Origin: Tanypteryx hageni
Taxonomy: Eukaryota; Arthropoda; Insecta; Odonata; Petaluridae
Reading direction: 5' to 3'
Assembly: GCA_028673005.1 (NCBI GenBank)
Contig: CM054117.1
Location: 33,514,561-33,578,560, forward strand
Length of the DNA stretch: 64,000 nucleotides
The translations under genes and the position numbers were made by a program. The notes under the pieces were generated by a model. The model did not search any database. It was not told the origin of the DNA and saw only the letters and a list, made by a program, of their open reading frames with translations. Positions 32,870 to 45,944 of this stretch are shown one piece after another (the stretch's first letter is position 1; the number at the start of each line of letters is the position of its first letter).

Positions 32870-34865
32870 CTCTCCCTTTTTTGTGGATTCGAAGGACTCG
32901 TGCTTAAGGCCTTTAATTTTCGTACACTACGGGATGAAGATAATTACAGAGTTAACGCTTTCTCGACTGCGTGGACATTTTTGTTTCATTTTTTTCCATT
33001 CCGAGCATAGCAATTCGATGGGTACGAAGGTAAATTTTGGAAGGAAAAATTCTCTGAGAAAATTATACATAAAGGAAGTGGCGACGATGCTATTTCATTT
33101 ACCTCCAAAATAGAAAAAATGTTTTTTTTTCTTTTAAAACGCTGCCAAACGCGAGAATTCAGGATGGAGTGATAGTAGCAGACAAAAAAGAGTAATCTCA
33201 ATTGATTCATTTATTTATCTGTCTGTATCATTTAGTCGCTCATGAGAAATTCACTCTATTTTGATGGCATAGACATGAAAAAATCCACACTCATGCGTAA
33301 TATTAAGAACTTGAATTAAACATTTGCAATTTTCTAAGCCTTCAGTCACACATTTTCGTGAATAAAATTCTCGATTAATTCTTTTCTTTTTCCACATTTA
33401 AGTTAAAGGTACTTTAAAATGGTGAGTAATTGTTCCGTTTAATCTTTGATCAATGGTGTAAACACACTGTTGAAAATGTGGAAGGGTCATAATTATTTCT
33501 GCAGTCAGGGCACGTGACGAGTAATTTACGGTCCGAGAAAAGACCCACGTTCCAACTAGGAGAGCGGGATTTTCTTTCCGCAGAAAGGAGTTTCTCACTA
33601 TTTAAGTTTCCTGTTAGACTTATAGATCCTCTTGGAAGACCAATGAAGAGCTCGGCCCTTGTATTATTAGGATAAACAGCGTTTGACCTCACACAGCCTC
33701 AACGAAATAAGATTGAGACGTGCTGGGTGGTGCTGAAATGTCACACGGCAGGTGTATAACAAACGAATCGCAGATGACTGCGACTGTGTCAGAAAAATTA
33801 CAGTATTTTTTAACTTCGACTATATTCCTGTTCGGTATATACTTTCAATGAAATTGGGCCTTTAAACATTTCTATGCTGAAATTAAAAGCTTACTTTGAT
33901 TTAGTTTATGTTTCGATTAAAAATAGTGAAAATAAGACTGAAAGATCGGCGCAACAAACATTTTCATATCCGTGAGTTTATATTTCATGTAACAATGTGA
34001 CAGGTTACGTAGCCGTATGGACAGCTATGCATAAAACTCAATATTTTATAATGCCACTACTGTAATAAAAAAAAGGATGTATGGCTTATGTGCAGGATGT
34101 ACCGGACACCCTTGCAATCCCCGCGCATGGACAAAGGAGGTCCACATTTTTTGTGAGGGCTTTACATATTTTTCCGGGACATTAAATTTGTTTTGGCAGA
34201 GAAGCCTACATATTTTCCGGTAATCCACCGCTTATTTATCAACTTTTATGATAAATTTTAATAACTAGATGAATTTCAGCTTTTAAAAAAATGAATTGAC
34301 TCTCGAGTATATACGTTATGTGAAAATCGATAAGAATAAACAACCCTCCATTGTTTTGTGATATATTGTAATTCGTTTCAAAAGGTTTTTTTCCTGGATT
34401 ATATTTTATATAAACTCTTTATGCTATAGAGCAGCGCAAACGCGTCTGAATACAGAGAGGCGAAACTGCAAAAGCCACTTGATCGGACAAAGGGTCGACT
34501 AAAATGTATTTACCAAAATCTCGAATTCGAACGGTTTCGCAATCATAAAAATTTCTCTATATATTTCGTTTGTTAGAGAGAAAAAAAATGCGATTGAATT
34601 AATTTTCCGAATATAAATTTTAGTGACTGGCCATCCTATTACTGATCTGATGGGCAATTGTAGCAAAGTTTAAATTCGGGTTTCCGCATATAATGCACTA
34701 AATAAGCCTCGGTGTTTGTGTTGTACTAGAACGTGATTAATTCGTATGCTTGCGTTTTAAAGAATTCATTTTTTCTTAACGGCAAAGATCAACTGCGTTC
34801 TCTGGTCCCGCTGATTTGATTGTAAGATGATAAGTGCAGTAAGAAAGGATCGTTAATTTAAGAAG
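32870..34865. other. No gene recognised
   Basis: Mostly AT-rich. The part at 34080-34215 (ATGTACCGGACACCCTTGC and neighbours) is GC-richer and may be a fragment of an old repeat. Frames near 33398-33692 are unrecognised. Confidence 0.4.
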
Positions 34866-34867
34866 TA

Positions 34868-37800
34868 CAGTAAAACCTGGTTAATTCGAATCTCCGTATT
34901 TCGAAATTCGTCATAACTCGAAATTTTTTAACACATAAAAGACCGAAAAAGCCAATTCTATACAAGTGTGTTTCAGTAATTCTAAAACCTACATAATTCA
35001 TAATTCGAAATAATTTTTAGCCCGATTCTCAAAGTATCAATGCATTTTTGTCGACATAATTCGAAATAAAACTTACAAAAAAGAAACGAAATCAAATTTA
35101 GGGAAATGTCTGGGGCCATGCCGGCTTGTTTACAAACATTGTGCGATCGTGAGCATGCCGACGGGGCATTGGGTAATGTCGCCGGATTCGGTCTTCCACC
35201 CTCCCCCCCCTACCTCCCTCCCCCTCAGTTCTTCCCCGTCGGTTCTTCTCCTCCCTCGGTTCTCCTCTCACTCGCATTTTTTCTATCCACTCTCTTTATC
35301 TACAATTTTAAAGAATCGGACGAATATTGAAGAAAGGTTTTATAAATTTAAAGGGAGTGCTGCACGCCAGCGTTCACAACCTGCAAAAAACTAAGACTTC
35401 GAACAAAATTTTTTCGAGTTTTTCACAAGTACGAGGAGCGAATACACCTGTGACAAGCCCGATGCTCATTGAAAAAACCAAGAGTCTTGCGAACGCTTTG
35501 AACATTGAGGATTTTAAAGCGTTCAATTGGTGGTTGGATGGTTAAAAAAAAACCCACAACATTGTTTGCCTCGCAGATTGTGGCGATGACGAAAAAATTA
35601 TTGAAGAGGAAGTGAACACCTGGCTGCAAAGTAAAAAACATGTTTTGGAGAAGTATGCGCCCAAGGACAATTTATAATAGGGATGAAACGGGCATTTTTT
35701 CAACATGTTGCCCGATCGCATTTTGGTTCTCCGAGGCGAAAAATGTCACGGCGGCAAGCGTAGTAAGGAGCGTCCTCACCGCCCTGCTCTGCACCAATAT
35801 GGATGGGTCGGATAAAGAAAAACTTATAATTATCGGGAAATACGCCAAGCCACTCTGTTTCAAAGGTATTAATTTTGATAATTTGCCGATAATTTACGAA
35901 CATAACTAAAAGGCGTGGATGACGAGAGACCTGTTCAAACGTTTTTTTAAAATAAGAATGCAAAGGTGTATGTTGCCGCAAAATTGTAAAATTTTGTTGA
36001 CACTAGACAACTGTTCTGCTGACCATGTGGCTCAGATAAATACTCCCAATGTTGAGTTGCTTTATTTGCCACCGAACACAACCAGTGTTCTCCAGTCACT
36101 CGAACATTCAAAATTTAAAGAAACTATTGTCGTCATTCTTGATGCAAATTACAAATGGGCGTTCTCGAGATGGTTTACGAAAATGGACAATTTTAAACGC
36201 GTGCCGGGCCCTGTCATCTGCGTGACAATTGGTGACTCCTCACGCCATCCTCAATTGGAAAGGAAAGCAGAGAATCTTTGCAGCCGGCAGAAGTGTTCGA
36301 AGGTACAGAAGTGGATGAAGTAATAGACAGAAATAAACTATTGGTGCCCGTCAGTTTCGGAGACTTCGTTTCCTTCGATAATGGCTTGGCTACGTTGGTT
36401 GTGTATGTCTCCCACGCTCGAATCGAAAACAGTTTTCCAGCGATGGCGACGAAGAAAACGACGAGGACAACGTTGATGTTAGGTTGGATGTGCCATTGCC
36501 ATCTAAGGAGGATGTTTTTAAAGCTTTGGATACCACTCAAAGATAGGTGTCAGGGATCTAGTTCCAGCCGAACATTTCGAGCTTACTCGCCAATATACAA
36601 TTGGTTCGAGCTCGAACTTTTTATGAAAAAAAGATCGAGCATCGAACCTACGTAACGAAACCTGCTACGCAGCACTGCGAAGGACGGGAATGATGTCTTG
36701 TACCCACCACTGCGAAGCAAAATAATAACCAGGGTCGGTTCCAGGCGTGGGCGACCGCCCAGGGCGGGCACCGAGCCTATCCGAGGCATACATGTGAAAA
36801 CGGGGGAAGACAGGGAATCCAGACAGGCCAAGGAATGGTATTTATACTAACATAATAATAATGATCGACACGATAAACCCACCGATAATCGATGCCTTCT
36901 GGAAGCTTATTTTTAGAAAAAAGCACTGACAAAAACTAACAATTTAGCTAAAAAGTAAAACTTAATTCAAACTTATGAACCACAAAGCTCTCTAATCTCC
37001 TTTTTGCTAAATTGCTCCATATGAACATGTGAAGTAAACATGAAATACGACAGCATCTTTCAGCGAAGCATGGCAGGTCGACCAAATGACGGTTACGTCG
37101 GCAAGATTAGCAGTCGTTTCAAATAATCTAACCGTAGAGCGCATCATTCGCTTCTCACTTGTTTATTTGGTTTCTAACTTGTCTTTTTTCTGGATGACTG
37201 TGGGCTAATAGATGGCGCTGGCGCTTTGGCAGATTTAAAACTGGAGACTTTATTTGTCGAAAGTGATTTAATTGAAATAAAAATGTGTGTTGTGTTATTA
37301 CGCATTGAAATGTTTACGAAAAGCTCTGGTAGCTCGATTACCCGAGCTTTACCTTAAAAAGAAGCTCGCGAGCTCGAGTTTTTGAAAATGGTCGAGTTTC
37401 AGCAGCTTGTCAGACGTGCCGATAGATATATGTGAAAAAGTTGACGCAATTACGCTAGGAAGTGCCCCGAAATTGAAACGGAAAAATAAGTGACTTTTAA
37501 AAATAAGTTTAAATTAATCTTTTGTTACAACCTTTTGTTTATTTACTTTTAAGTTGAAATAGGTGACTGAAAAACTTTTAACATTTTAGTGGATTTTAAT
37601 TATATGCTCATATATGTTTCAATATTTAAATGTGCAATCGTAAATTTGGATTTTATTCTTCGGCATCATATTTTGAGGTACAGATGCGTACTACATCCTT
37701 TTGTTTTCTGTATTTTAACATGGTGTAATATTCTTTTGTTTTTCTGTAATTTATATTGGCATTTTTTAAATTTGATAAATCGCGCTTTTTTGTAAATTTC

Positions 37801-37880
37801 GAATTAGGTATAGAGTTCCTACGTAATTCGAAATGCTTTTTCTTTGGTCCCCTGAATTTCGAAACAAACAGGTTTTACTG
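34868..37880 (+). mobile_element. Tigger/pogo-type DNA transposon, 3.0 kb
   Basis: The left end CAGTAAAACCTGGTTAATTC and the right end ending AAACAGGTTTTACTG are inverted. Each is bordered by TA (34866-34867 and 37881-37882), the target of Tc1/mariner-type elements. Subterminal TTCGAA words occur at both ends. The interior codes a decayed CENP-B/jerky-type transposase. The DNA at about 36550-37430 does not look like Tigger; it has GAGCTCGA repeats and a GC-rich patch and may be a later insertion. Confidence 0.92.
35330..36545 (+). pseudogene. Tigger transposase pseudogene
   Basis: A DDE transposase of the CENP-B/jerky group, broken across all three frames. In order one sees: the helix-turn-helix region (VTSPMLIEKTKSLANALNIE, then FKAFNWWLDG and EEVNTWLQ), the first catalytic segment YNRDETGIF, TNMDGSDKEKL, FKGINFDNLPIIYEHN, the second catalytic Asp in LTLDNCSADHV, then NVELLYLPPNTTSVLQSLEH. 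In active members the last motif normally reads TSVLQPLDQG; here the expected third Asp is Glu. An acidic tail ending near 36545 (PLPSKEDVFKALDTTQ) closes the protein. Several stops and frameshifts (for example near 35545 and 35910) make it non-functional. Confidence 0.9.
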
Positions 37881-37884
37881 TAAT

Positions 37885-40355
37885 TCATAACTACTTATTT
37901 TTAATGCCCTCCATTTCTTGGCTTCCGCGGTACACCCACTTTACATCGGAGGGAACATTTGTTTCAATATCGGGTGTTTCTGTTTACTTGATATTTCAAT
38001 TTCCTTCATAACCATTTTCGCTCCTCTTAACGGCCGCAGTGTTTGCGGCATCGGATTTAATTTCTTTTATCCTTCCTCTTTCTCTCGACACAAGACACCA
38101 TGTGGACAAACGCGTAGTCACTAGCCAGTTGTGCGAGCCAACTCATCTTAAGGGATTAACTATCTGGGTCATAAGAGAGCAAAAAAATTCAATTAACGAC
38201 ACGGACGGGATAAAAAATAATAATGGGACCACTGAAGAGCAAGTCTCTCTCGAAAGCCAACCGAGTATTTTGCGAGAGAGGGGGAAAGAGATGACGTCAC
38301 CGTCGAGAAGAAATGAAAGGCCCTTCGCCAAAAACCCACGGCTCAATGCTCCCGTTTTCCGAGTTTCCGAGGGTGGCGGCGAAAAGTGGTGTGCGGTGGA
38401 GGGGGGGGGGGGGAGGAGGGATGGATGGCTTTTGCTTCGTCAAATGTCGGCAGAAGACGCTGAATATCGTGACGTAATGAACACGCCGGGGTGGATTTGC
38501 AAAAAACGAGTCATCGGCGGAGGATGAAATGATATAAAAAACTGGGCGGTGATAAAATGACGGTTACCTCATCGAGGAATTTACACGTCATGAGCTTCCA
38601 TAGTGAGCGGAGATGAATGCGAGCCACTCTCCTAGCAAAAAAAAGATTTAAACTGGTAGCGAATTTCCGTATCGCGATTATTTGGGACGAAACGCCTGGA
38701 AAACCAAAGTAATTTCCGCACTACCAACATTAACGTACAGCTAACATTTTTTGCCGAGCTTAAAATAAATATCTGTAAAAATTACTTTCGGAATGCATCC
38801 TACTCTTTTGTGCTTGCGTATTCCCCGTTTTTCCGTTTTTTACCGTCGCTGGAACAGCGCATTTCTATTTAAACTCAGAAATGAAAGATGGGCCTTATCC
38901 GCCAGATTGCTGCTGCTATTAAAAAAAACTTATAGTCCAACGAAAAATTCCCATTGGAATCGTTTCCTCCGTACCTATCTTCCGGAACGACAACGTCCAA
39001 TACAAGCATTTTGCCATCTCATGCGGCATTTCGCTAGCCAGCGACCCAATGAAATTTGCATTTAAAAATAAATTTCCAAGTATTTGAGTAGATAAATATC
39101 GCAAAGATCGTGGAGCAGCAATTTAAAGCCTCTCCGAATCCCGTATCGAGTATATGCTTCGTTTAATATCGTTTACAGATTGATTCAATTATAATCTTGC
39201 AAAACCGATGTGTATTGTTATTAACGAATGGCGGAATTTTAGTTTTCGAAGAATCTTAAATATTTTCCAATTAAAGGCGAAAATATCGTTTTTTCAAACT
39301 CGATCGTCTCATTAAATTAATGTTCAAATATCCTATCGACATGCACTTGTAATTTATTGAAAACAGAATGAAATGGAATGACTTCCTCGCCGTTTATAAG
39401 AAACTTTCCTTGGAAGGAGAGGGGCTGGGGGGCCGTCGCCCTTTCTCCTCTTGAATCCGTCGCTGCCTAAGACCCTTTATTCTAAAAATTCCTATTCCTA
39501 TCAGAACCTTTCTTTCCCTTGCCTTACGGACCAAATCTGTGACGCAAAATCGAGAAATTTGTCATGGAAAGGGTTTAAGAAAGGATGAAATGGAGGGCAA
39601 TGGGATCGCCCCCTCCCTCCTTCGGATCGTCCTCTTTTATAAGATTCATGGCGAGCGCACTTAAGCGGATTAAGATATAACATTGATATTAGGGAAATTC
39701 GACCAATTGCGATGTGGAATAAAAAATTTTATATTGATCCGACAAGAATAGAAATACATATCTATTTCATCATCGTCATCATTATAATGTGTTTGACCAA
39801 ACACGACAAGGAAATATAACACTTAATCTCTTGGAGGTCTGCGCAAGGTGTTAACACAAGAGAATTTCCTACAAGAAACTGTCAGGTGCTTATTGGAGCT
39901 TCGCCAGTTTTAACCACTAGAAAAATCACAGAATGCGATCTTTTCTTCTTAGCTCACTCATTACGTCCCAAAACAACACAAAGACCAAATTACATTGGAA
40001 AACGTAACATAATAATAAGTAACAGGTCATAAATAACATCAACAACAGAAGTAACAATTAATAACAATAAAATTGAAAAAAGACTTAACTTTTGGTGCTC
40101 CGGGCGAGATAGCACTCCAGCACCCTCCCCCTTACGTAAATTTCTGATGAGATATTTGCAAAGTACATGTTAATGTATTCGTCGTTCCGTAAACATGACC
40201 GATAATGAAAAAAATGAAAGGAATGTCAATGAGAATCCAGTCTGTTCCGCGATATGAATTGGTATCCAATATTTATTCAGTTGCAAGTAAATCATAGGGA
40301 GATGATCGGAATAGCGCCCCCAAGATTTTGGCGCCCCGGCCTCCTCTTACCTCGG
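37885..40355. other. No gene recognised; CRE-like site and poly-G
   Basis: No gene is supported. A GC-richer patch at 38280-38530 holds the palindrome TGACGTCA (about 38292), a related TGACGTAA (about 38470) and a run of 13 G (38401-38413), giving a possible regulatory look. The 162-codon frame over it (38039-38527) has Gly/Glu/Arg-rich composition and no domain. AT-rich DNA elsewhere. Confidence 0.35.
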
Positions 40356-40359
40356 GCCA

Positions 40360-40510
40360 GCCCAATCTCCAATAAGGTTATAAAAAAGCAGATGCTTATT
40401 TCGGCCGCAAATCAGACGTCTTAAATTCGTGATTCGCCAAAAGTATGTTTTTATAACCTTGTATGGCTATTGGAAAAACGAGATAAGTACCAAATTTTTC
40501 AATTTTTGAT
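40360..40510. repeat. Inverted-repeat element with hammerhead-like arm (family HH, copy 2)
   Basis: Left arm (minus): GGCCGAAATAAGCATCTGC followed by TATAACCTTATTGGAGAT. Right arm (plus): TTTTTATAACCTTGTATGGC. The centre holds GTGATTCGCC. Same architecture as 2343-2565, more decayed. Confidence 0.5.
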
Positions 40511-40514
40511 GCTC

Positions 40515-43500
40515 AATTGATTGTTCTGGATTCACGCATTTTTATATCTGCCTTTGCTGTTTGCATACGTTCCCTATTTCCGTAATGCTGATATGCGAAT
40601 TTAAATTCGCTAAATTTCTCAACATAGAATTTTATCTCACGTCGCTTTTTGCGGCTAAATAATTCTAAAACGATAACGTACATTTTTGGAACGAAATACA
40701 ATCAACTTCCTGTTATATATTTTTGAAACTTCCCCACTCATCAGAAATTTGATGTAAAAAATAACTTTTTGCACGAAATTAAACTATTATTATAAAAAAA
40801 TTATCTTTGCTATTTCAGGGCTAGGAACCACTGTTGATTTTGGTCTTAAAAATGTGCCCGCCGTTTTAGGTGATATTGAGCTATTTGGAACGATTAATTG
40901 AATAACAGTTTTTCATGCGCGAAACAGCATGAAACCGAGGTTTGTAATTATTTCACGCACCGTCAACCATAAATATACGTCACTGAATTTAATCATAAAC
41001 GATTGGAATACAAATTACTAAAATGTACGAGACGAACTGGCATTTAGAACGTTCGTTTTTTTTTGTTCGGCATTGCAATGCAAAGGCTTCGTTAAAAATC
41101 ATCTCCGCATCTTGCGAGCGTGAGAAAATTATGCTGCTCATCGCAAGAGGGCTGGGAACTAATTCCAGATGAAAAATAGAAAACTTTGATAGGGTAGGAC
41201 GGAGGAGAGATCAATGCGACCAATTTCGAGGCATAGGACCGCTGTCCGTAACCTAAGCAGCTCAATATTTATAACCGACCCTTTGCATGGTTAGTGAAGC
41301 GCGCAGTACAAAGCTTACCCTCCCTCCCTTTCATTAGGGACGACATGCGCACTCGCTGCATTCCGTAGGAGTAGGCTAATGCTCCTCCCTTATGTTCGAA
41401 CGTGGGCGTGTTTTAATGTCCACACATATGCAGCCGGCGCCCGACTGGACATCCGCCCTTATAAAAAAAACTCCGTCCTAGATATTGACACGAGCGAAAA
41501 AAAAGATCACGAAAGACAGCTGACGGCTTGTGCGGAGTGATCGGAAACGGAACGGGGGAAAAATATGTATCCGGTGTACGTATTTAGATCCCGGAACCCT
41601 CGATTACGTCACTTCGAGATCCGAGCCGAAGTTATAACGTATATACATATACGAGCACAAAGAGTTGCGAGGATATCCAATGCCTGATCAGAGGAAAGGG
41701 TTTTTTTTTTAAACCTTTGAAGACCAAGTGGGCGGATAATTTGAAATGGTTCGATTAATAATGGGAAAAAAATATGAATTCCTCTCGCTTTTCTCCCGTC
41801 TTCGTTTTTTTTTGCCTTCTCCATATCTCTTAGAACAATCACTTCGTCTCTTTCCGAAATACACGCTCTCTGCCGGGGACTGCTCCTCGAGATTTCTCAT
41901 CGTTCCTCCACACGAATCGGATATACATCTGCTCCCTACCCACACATACATACACGCACGCACGAAAACGCACGCACGCACGAAAACGCACGCACGCACG
42001 CAAGACGCGAAGCTCCTTTTACGCTTCGCCGCCTACACAGCTCACCCCATACTCCAGATATCAATCAGGGCCGACCTTCCCTCAGGGGCTATTGCGTCAT
42101 GGCTAGACATCTGCCAAAAAAATCGGAGGATTCGGCGAGACTTGGGCAGAGTCGAGGGGGGGGGAGAGAGAGAGTGAATCATTGGAGGACGGGCCGAGAT
42201 TTCGCCGTTCTTTTTTTTTGGGAGGGGATAGGAAGCAATAAAAATCCGTGCTTGCGCTGAATACTTGCAAGAGAGAGAGAGCATACAAACGGGAGTTTCT
42301 CCTTCCCCCCACCTAAAGCATGAAAGGGGTGGGCTCAGGTAGCCAAAAGAGATTTCTGAGAAAAAAATACGATAAGATCAAACTTGCATTCACCACGGGT
42401 CCATTCCACATGCCACGGTGGATAAATGATGCATTATGCTATTCCGAGAGAGAGAGAGGAATTTTTTTCATTCGGGCGTGTTCCGAGTGGTATTCGGCTT
42501 AAGATTTCGACCTGCCAACAGATAAAAGAAATAGGATTTATTGTTTCGTCATTTGTTAAAGATTTTTTTATTGTTGGTCGGAGGGGCGCTAACTGGTCAA
42601 TGGGCCGTGGTGATGCCTGCGAACCTTGGCGTGGGAAACGGGAGTTTTCAAACGTGATCCCAAGCCCAGTTGAATTAATGCTTTATCAAACTAAATTATC
42701 GGGATAAGTGGAAATTCCACGAGGGACGTATGCAAGAGGTTGCTAAGGGCGGCATTCGGAGTGCTGAAAAAACCGTGCCGTAGCAACTCGGCGATAATGC
42801 CGAAGGGATACAATTTGAAAATTCAAAATTTAAGGGGAGTTAATAATAGTCTCAGCTTTATACAGTTATAGAAAGAAAACAAAAGATTCTACATAATTGT
42901 TTGTTTAACTATGTAGTTTGATTTCTCATGCATGATAGCGATTTATTGGGAGTTTTAACGTCAAACCCTAGCTTTCGTACTAACTTCCGCTGAATTATGA
43001 TCCACGTAAAGTTACGGCGATGGAGTGAGTAGGCTTCATTTCAGACTTGAAGAGAAAATACTATTTGAAAATCATATTTATGAAAATAACTGTTCCTTTT
43101 TAAAGCGTTAAATCGTTCAAAAACGACCCAGAGTACTTAACAATACATAAATATCACAACTAGAGTGTTTTATAAAAATTGAAGGGAATCGAACATTTTT
43201 ACGAGTATTTTCTCTTAAATTTCGGACAGAGCGCTAAAGCTGTTTAATCAAACAAAACGTCAATCTTCGATCAAATATTTAATCTTCCCAAAAATCAATT
43301 TAAGCTGTACCAATAGAGAAGTGGGACACACAGAAAACTGATAAGAGCTGGTCGTTTTTGAGTGCTCCAGTAACCGACCTACTTCAAGAGATAGAATAAA
43401 CAGATCAAAACGGAATTTCAAAGGCTGTGTTACGCATTTTACCGAAGACGACAAAGAGAATTGGGGGAATGGTCATTTCAAGCCCTGTGAAAAAGGCGGT

Positions 43501-43605
43501 ATGTTATCATTAACAGATATATTTGTTCTTTCGATTTAACTACGATCGGCTTTCCATTGCCTTCCGTATTAGGAAACGCCCTTAAATTTTCCTAGTCGTC
43601 GGGAT
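40515..43605. other. No gene recognised; possible promoter and simple repeats
   Basis: No gene is supported. At about 41450-41490 the sequence CCCTTATAAAAAAAACTCCG offers a TATA-like box in a CpG-containing 350-bp patch, without a following recognisable gene. Simple repeats include an ACGC-type run (41951-42003), a GA run (42157-42176) and homopolymers. Frames at 41709-42177 are low-complexity. Confidence 0.35.
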
Positions 43606-43612
43606 AAGCACA

Positions 43613-44312
43613 AATGAAAGTGTCGTTAAGTTTGTATGCAGAAAGGTATATGCTGGACATGAAGATTTTTGAAAAAAGCGGAAGAAAAATTGTGCCTTGA
43701 CCGTGAATCGAGCCTGGGTCTTCCACTTTCCAGGCGGATATTCTAAACCAGTGGTTCCCGACCTGGGTGCCGCGGCACACTGGGGCGCCGCAGCTGATGT
43801 TTAGGGGTGCCGCGATAAAGTTAGTTTTGTAAATAAATCAACGATTCGGATGTGTTTACAGGTAACTAGGGCATTAATGTTTTCTCTAATAAATTGATTA
43901 TAGTGTGGCACCAACAAATGGATACGTCCAAACGTTATGATATTCGTTTGCGAAAATATAAAAACCTTCTTTGAAGGCTGGGGTGCCGCGAAATTATGTT
44001 TATCTTTGAAAGGGTGCCGCGCGTACAAAAAGGTTGGGAACCACTGTTCTAAAACACTGAACTGCCGAAGCAGACTAATCTCTCCGCTTCAGAATCGGGT
44101 ACTTCTCGCGCTGAGGTCAGGTCAGGCAAGGCGGTATCAACTTCCCCCAAACGAATGCCCTCAATGAAGGACGCCCAAAGGAAAACAGTTTAGATCCCAA
44201 AGGTGAGATGGCCAGATAAACGTGGATGAAAGTGTTGGTGAGGTTGGTATGCATGCAAATAAGCATATGCTGGACATCTGAAAAAGCCGGAGAAAAGTTC
44301 TGCCTTGAGAGA
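43613..44312. mobile_element. SINE family S2, copy 2, with terminal direct repeats and a hAT inside
   Basis: The region around CGTGAATCGAGCCTGGGTC and 44060-44215 matches the S2 copy at 30425-30640, on the opposite reading direction of the tRNA boxes. A block of about 90 bp at 43613-43705 (AGTGTCG..., TATGCTGGACAT, AAAAATTGTGCCTTGA) is repeated at 44228-44312. The tRNA-like part therefore sits between direct repeats, giving a tandem or dimeric structure with a period of about 315 bp once the hAT is subtracted. Confidence 0.6.
43749..44046. mobile_element. Non-autonomous hAT nested in a SINE
   Basis: Starts CAGTGGTTCCCGACCTGGG and ends AAAAGGTTGGGAACCACTG, classic hAT inverted ends. It is flanked by TTCTAAAC and TTCTAAAA (7 of 8), and the SINE continues on both sides. 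GGGTGCCGCG occurs near both ends. No transposase. Confidence 0.85.
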
Positions 44313-44319
44313 GCGTTTG

Positions 44320-45184
44320 TAAGTGAAGAGAAACGGATAATTTACCACGAAGGAACGAAAGTGAACCTAAAGATTACTACTAATTTCGAGTGAGGCATGT
44401 TTTAAATAATAAAATTGGGAATGAGCTTCACGGCACAAATACAATGATAAAAAGTAAAAAATCTCCAAATGCCGTAATAACTTTTTATCGTGTTTTAAAT
44501 GATTATCGATTTTTTCATTAATTGCAACAGATTATAAAATGAATCGGTAACCAAAAATTCAATATTTCCTTGGCATCGATTCTGATACATCGTTTTGCAG
44601 GGCTTCTACATTATACCAAGCAATTAATATTTGACATTTTTGACACGATTTCGTAAATCGCAAAGAATGCCTCTATCTTGTATGTATGCGCGCACGCATG
44701 GGATGTGCATCTTTCCTTTCTTGTTTTATTATCTCTCACTTTCCCTCGGCATGTTATCTTAAACGAGCGGATTTTCGAAGTAGTTTATAAAATTTCCGCT
44801 AGGTGGGTCCAAAATCGGAAAAGTAAAAACTCTGAAATGGTATTGTAGTCAAACCACTGATTGCGAGTGACGTTTTCACATATGGAGAGATCTAGTGAGG
44901 GTCTACATTCCAACGGTGCGGGTTGTCACCCCTCCAAAGGGAGAGGCAAACCAGTACCCTGAAAATAAAAAAAAACTACATACACCTCTTACTTTAGCAA
45001 GGGTAACTTACTTGTTATCCATCTCCCCACTTCTCTCGCACTCCCATTTCCTATATAAAATAAGAAGGGAAAGAAAACGCCAGAAATGGAATACGCAGAA
45101 ATTTCATAGGCATTTTCCATGGAATTTACGTAAAAAACGGTACCTACACTTTCTGAATAACTTGAATTAATTTGATTAGGAATT
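44320..45184. other. No gene recognised
   Basis: AT-rich DNA; short frames only. Confidence 0.45.
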
Positions 45185-45196
45185 CTCCTAATAATG

Positions 45197-45944
45197 TGTG
45201 TGTGTGTGTGTAATTTAAGGCGAATCAGCCTCTTGGGCTATTATCGCCATAATATGCACTTTTAACCACAACTCATTTGTGGCAAACTAACCATAGCACC
45301 AGACACACAATAAATATATAAATAAATTAATAAATAAATAGATAAAACAGATAGATAAATAGATAAAACAGATAAATAAATGAAGTTAAAAACAGATGGT
45401 AAGAGATTGTATAAGGGTCTCTCCCAATCTGTAGAATAAAACATCAGCAAGACTGTATAAGGGTCTCCTGACATGTATAAAATTTTTCCCTGCACTAGAA
45501 GGAGCTATTATGCCCGTAAAATATAAAACCTTTAAAAATGGATAGAGAAAGGATCTTTCTTCCTCTTATCCCATTGTCAAAAGATTAAAAACACTTAAAA
45601 ATTAAATAAATGCTAAAATTCTGGACTCCCTTAGGAATGACAATGTTCTATTTATATTTTCTGGATTATCTCCAAGAGAGAGAGAGTGAGGTTCGAAGCC
45701 ATACATGCCCTCTCTCTCTCATTCCTAAATTGGATACAGTCCTGTAACACATGTGACACTGTCAATGCAGCATCACATGTCTCACAAACTGGGGGTTCCT
45801 CCGCCCGCAATAGGTAACTGTGCGTCCACCAGCAGTGACCTATGCGAAGTCTTGCGATGGCAACCTCTTCGAGTCGGGACGACCTGGAGGAGGACTGCCA
45901 TGGTTGTACCGTGTTTTTTATTGCCCTCAGTTTGTTACCGATAA
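45197..45944 (-). mobile_element. 5'-truncated non-LTR retrotransposon with 12-bp target duplication
   Basis: CTCCTAATAATG occurs exactly at 45185-45196 and 45945-45956. Between them, on the minus strand, a C-terminal coding remnant is followed by about 450 bp of 3' untranslated DNA. The 3' end reads GATTCGCCTTAAATT, then an (AC)n tail. GGGCTATTATCGCC and GAGCTATTATGCCC words and a twice-repeated TGTATAAGGGTCTC lie in the 3' region. This is a typical dead-on-arrival retrocopy. Confidence 0.9.
45645..45895 (-). pseudogene. C-terminal zinc-knuckle end of a non-LTR ORF2
   Basis: The minus-strand frame reads EVAIARLRIGHCWWTHSYLL, then PPVCETCDAALTVSHVLQDC. This is the familiar RLRIGHTxLTH...CxxC...LTVxHxLxxC pattern found at the C-terminus of ORF2 in RNase H-bearing non-LTR elements (I, R1, Loa and relatives). 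Upstream reverse transcriptase is absent through 5' truncation. The frame ends near 45645 at a stop within a GAGAGA run. Confidence 0.8.

Noticed and set aside
38039..38527. 162-codon plus-strand frame
   Set aside because: No domain, biased composition across a G run, no promoter or splice support.
41200..41570. Promoter with TATA box at about 41458
   Set aside because: A TATA-like word in CpG-containing DNA but no gene follows; left as a remark only.
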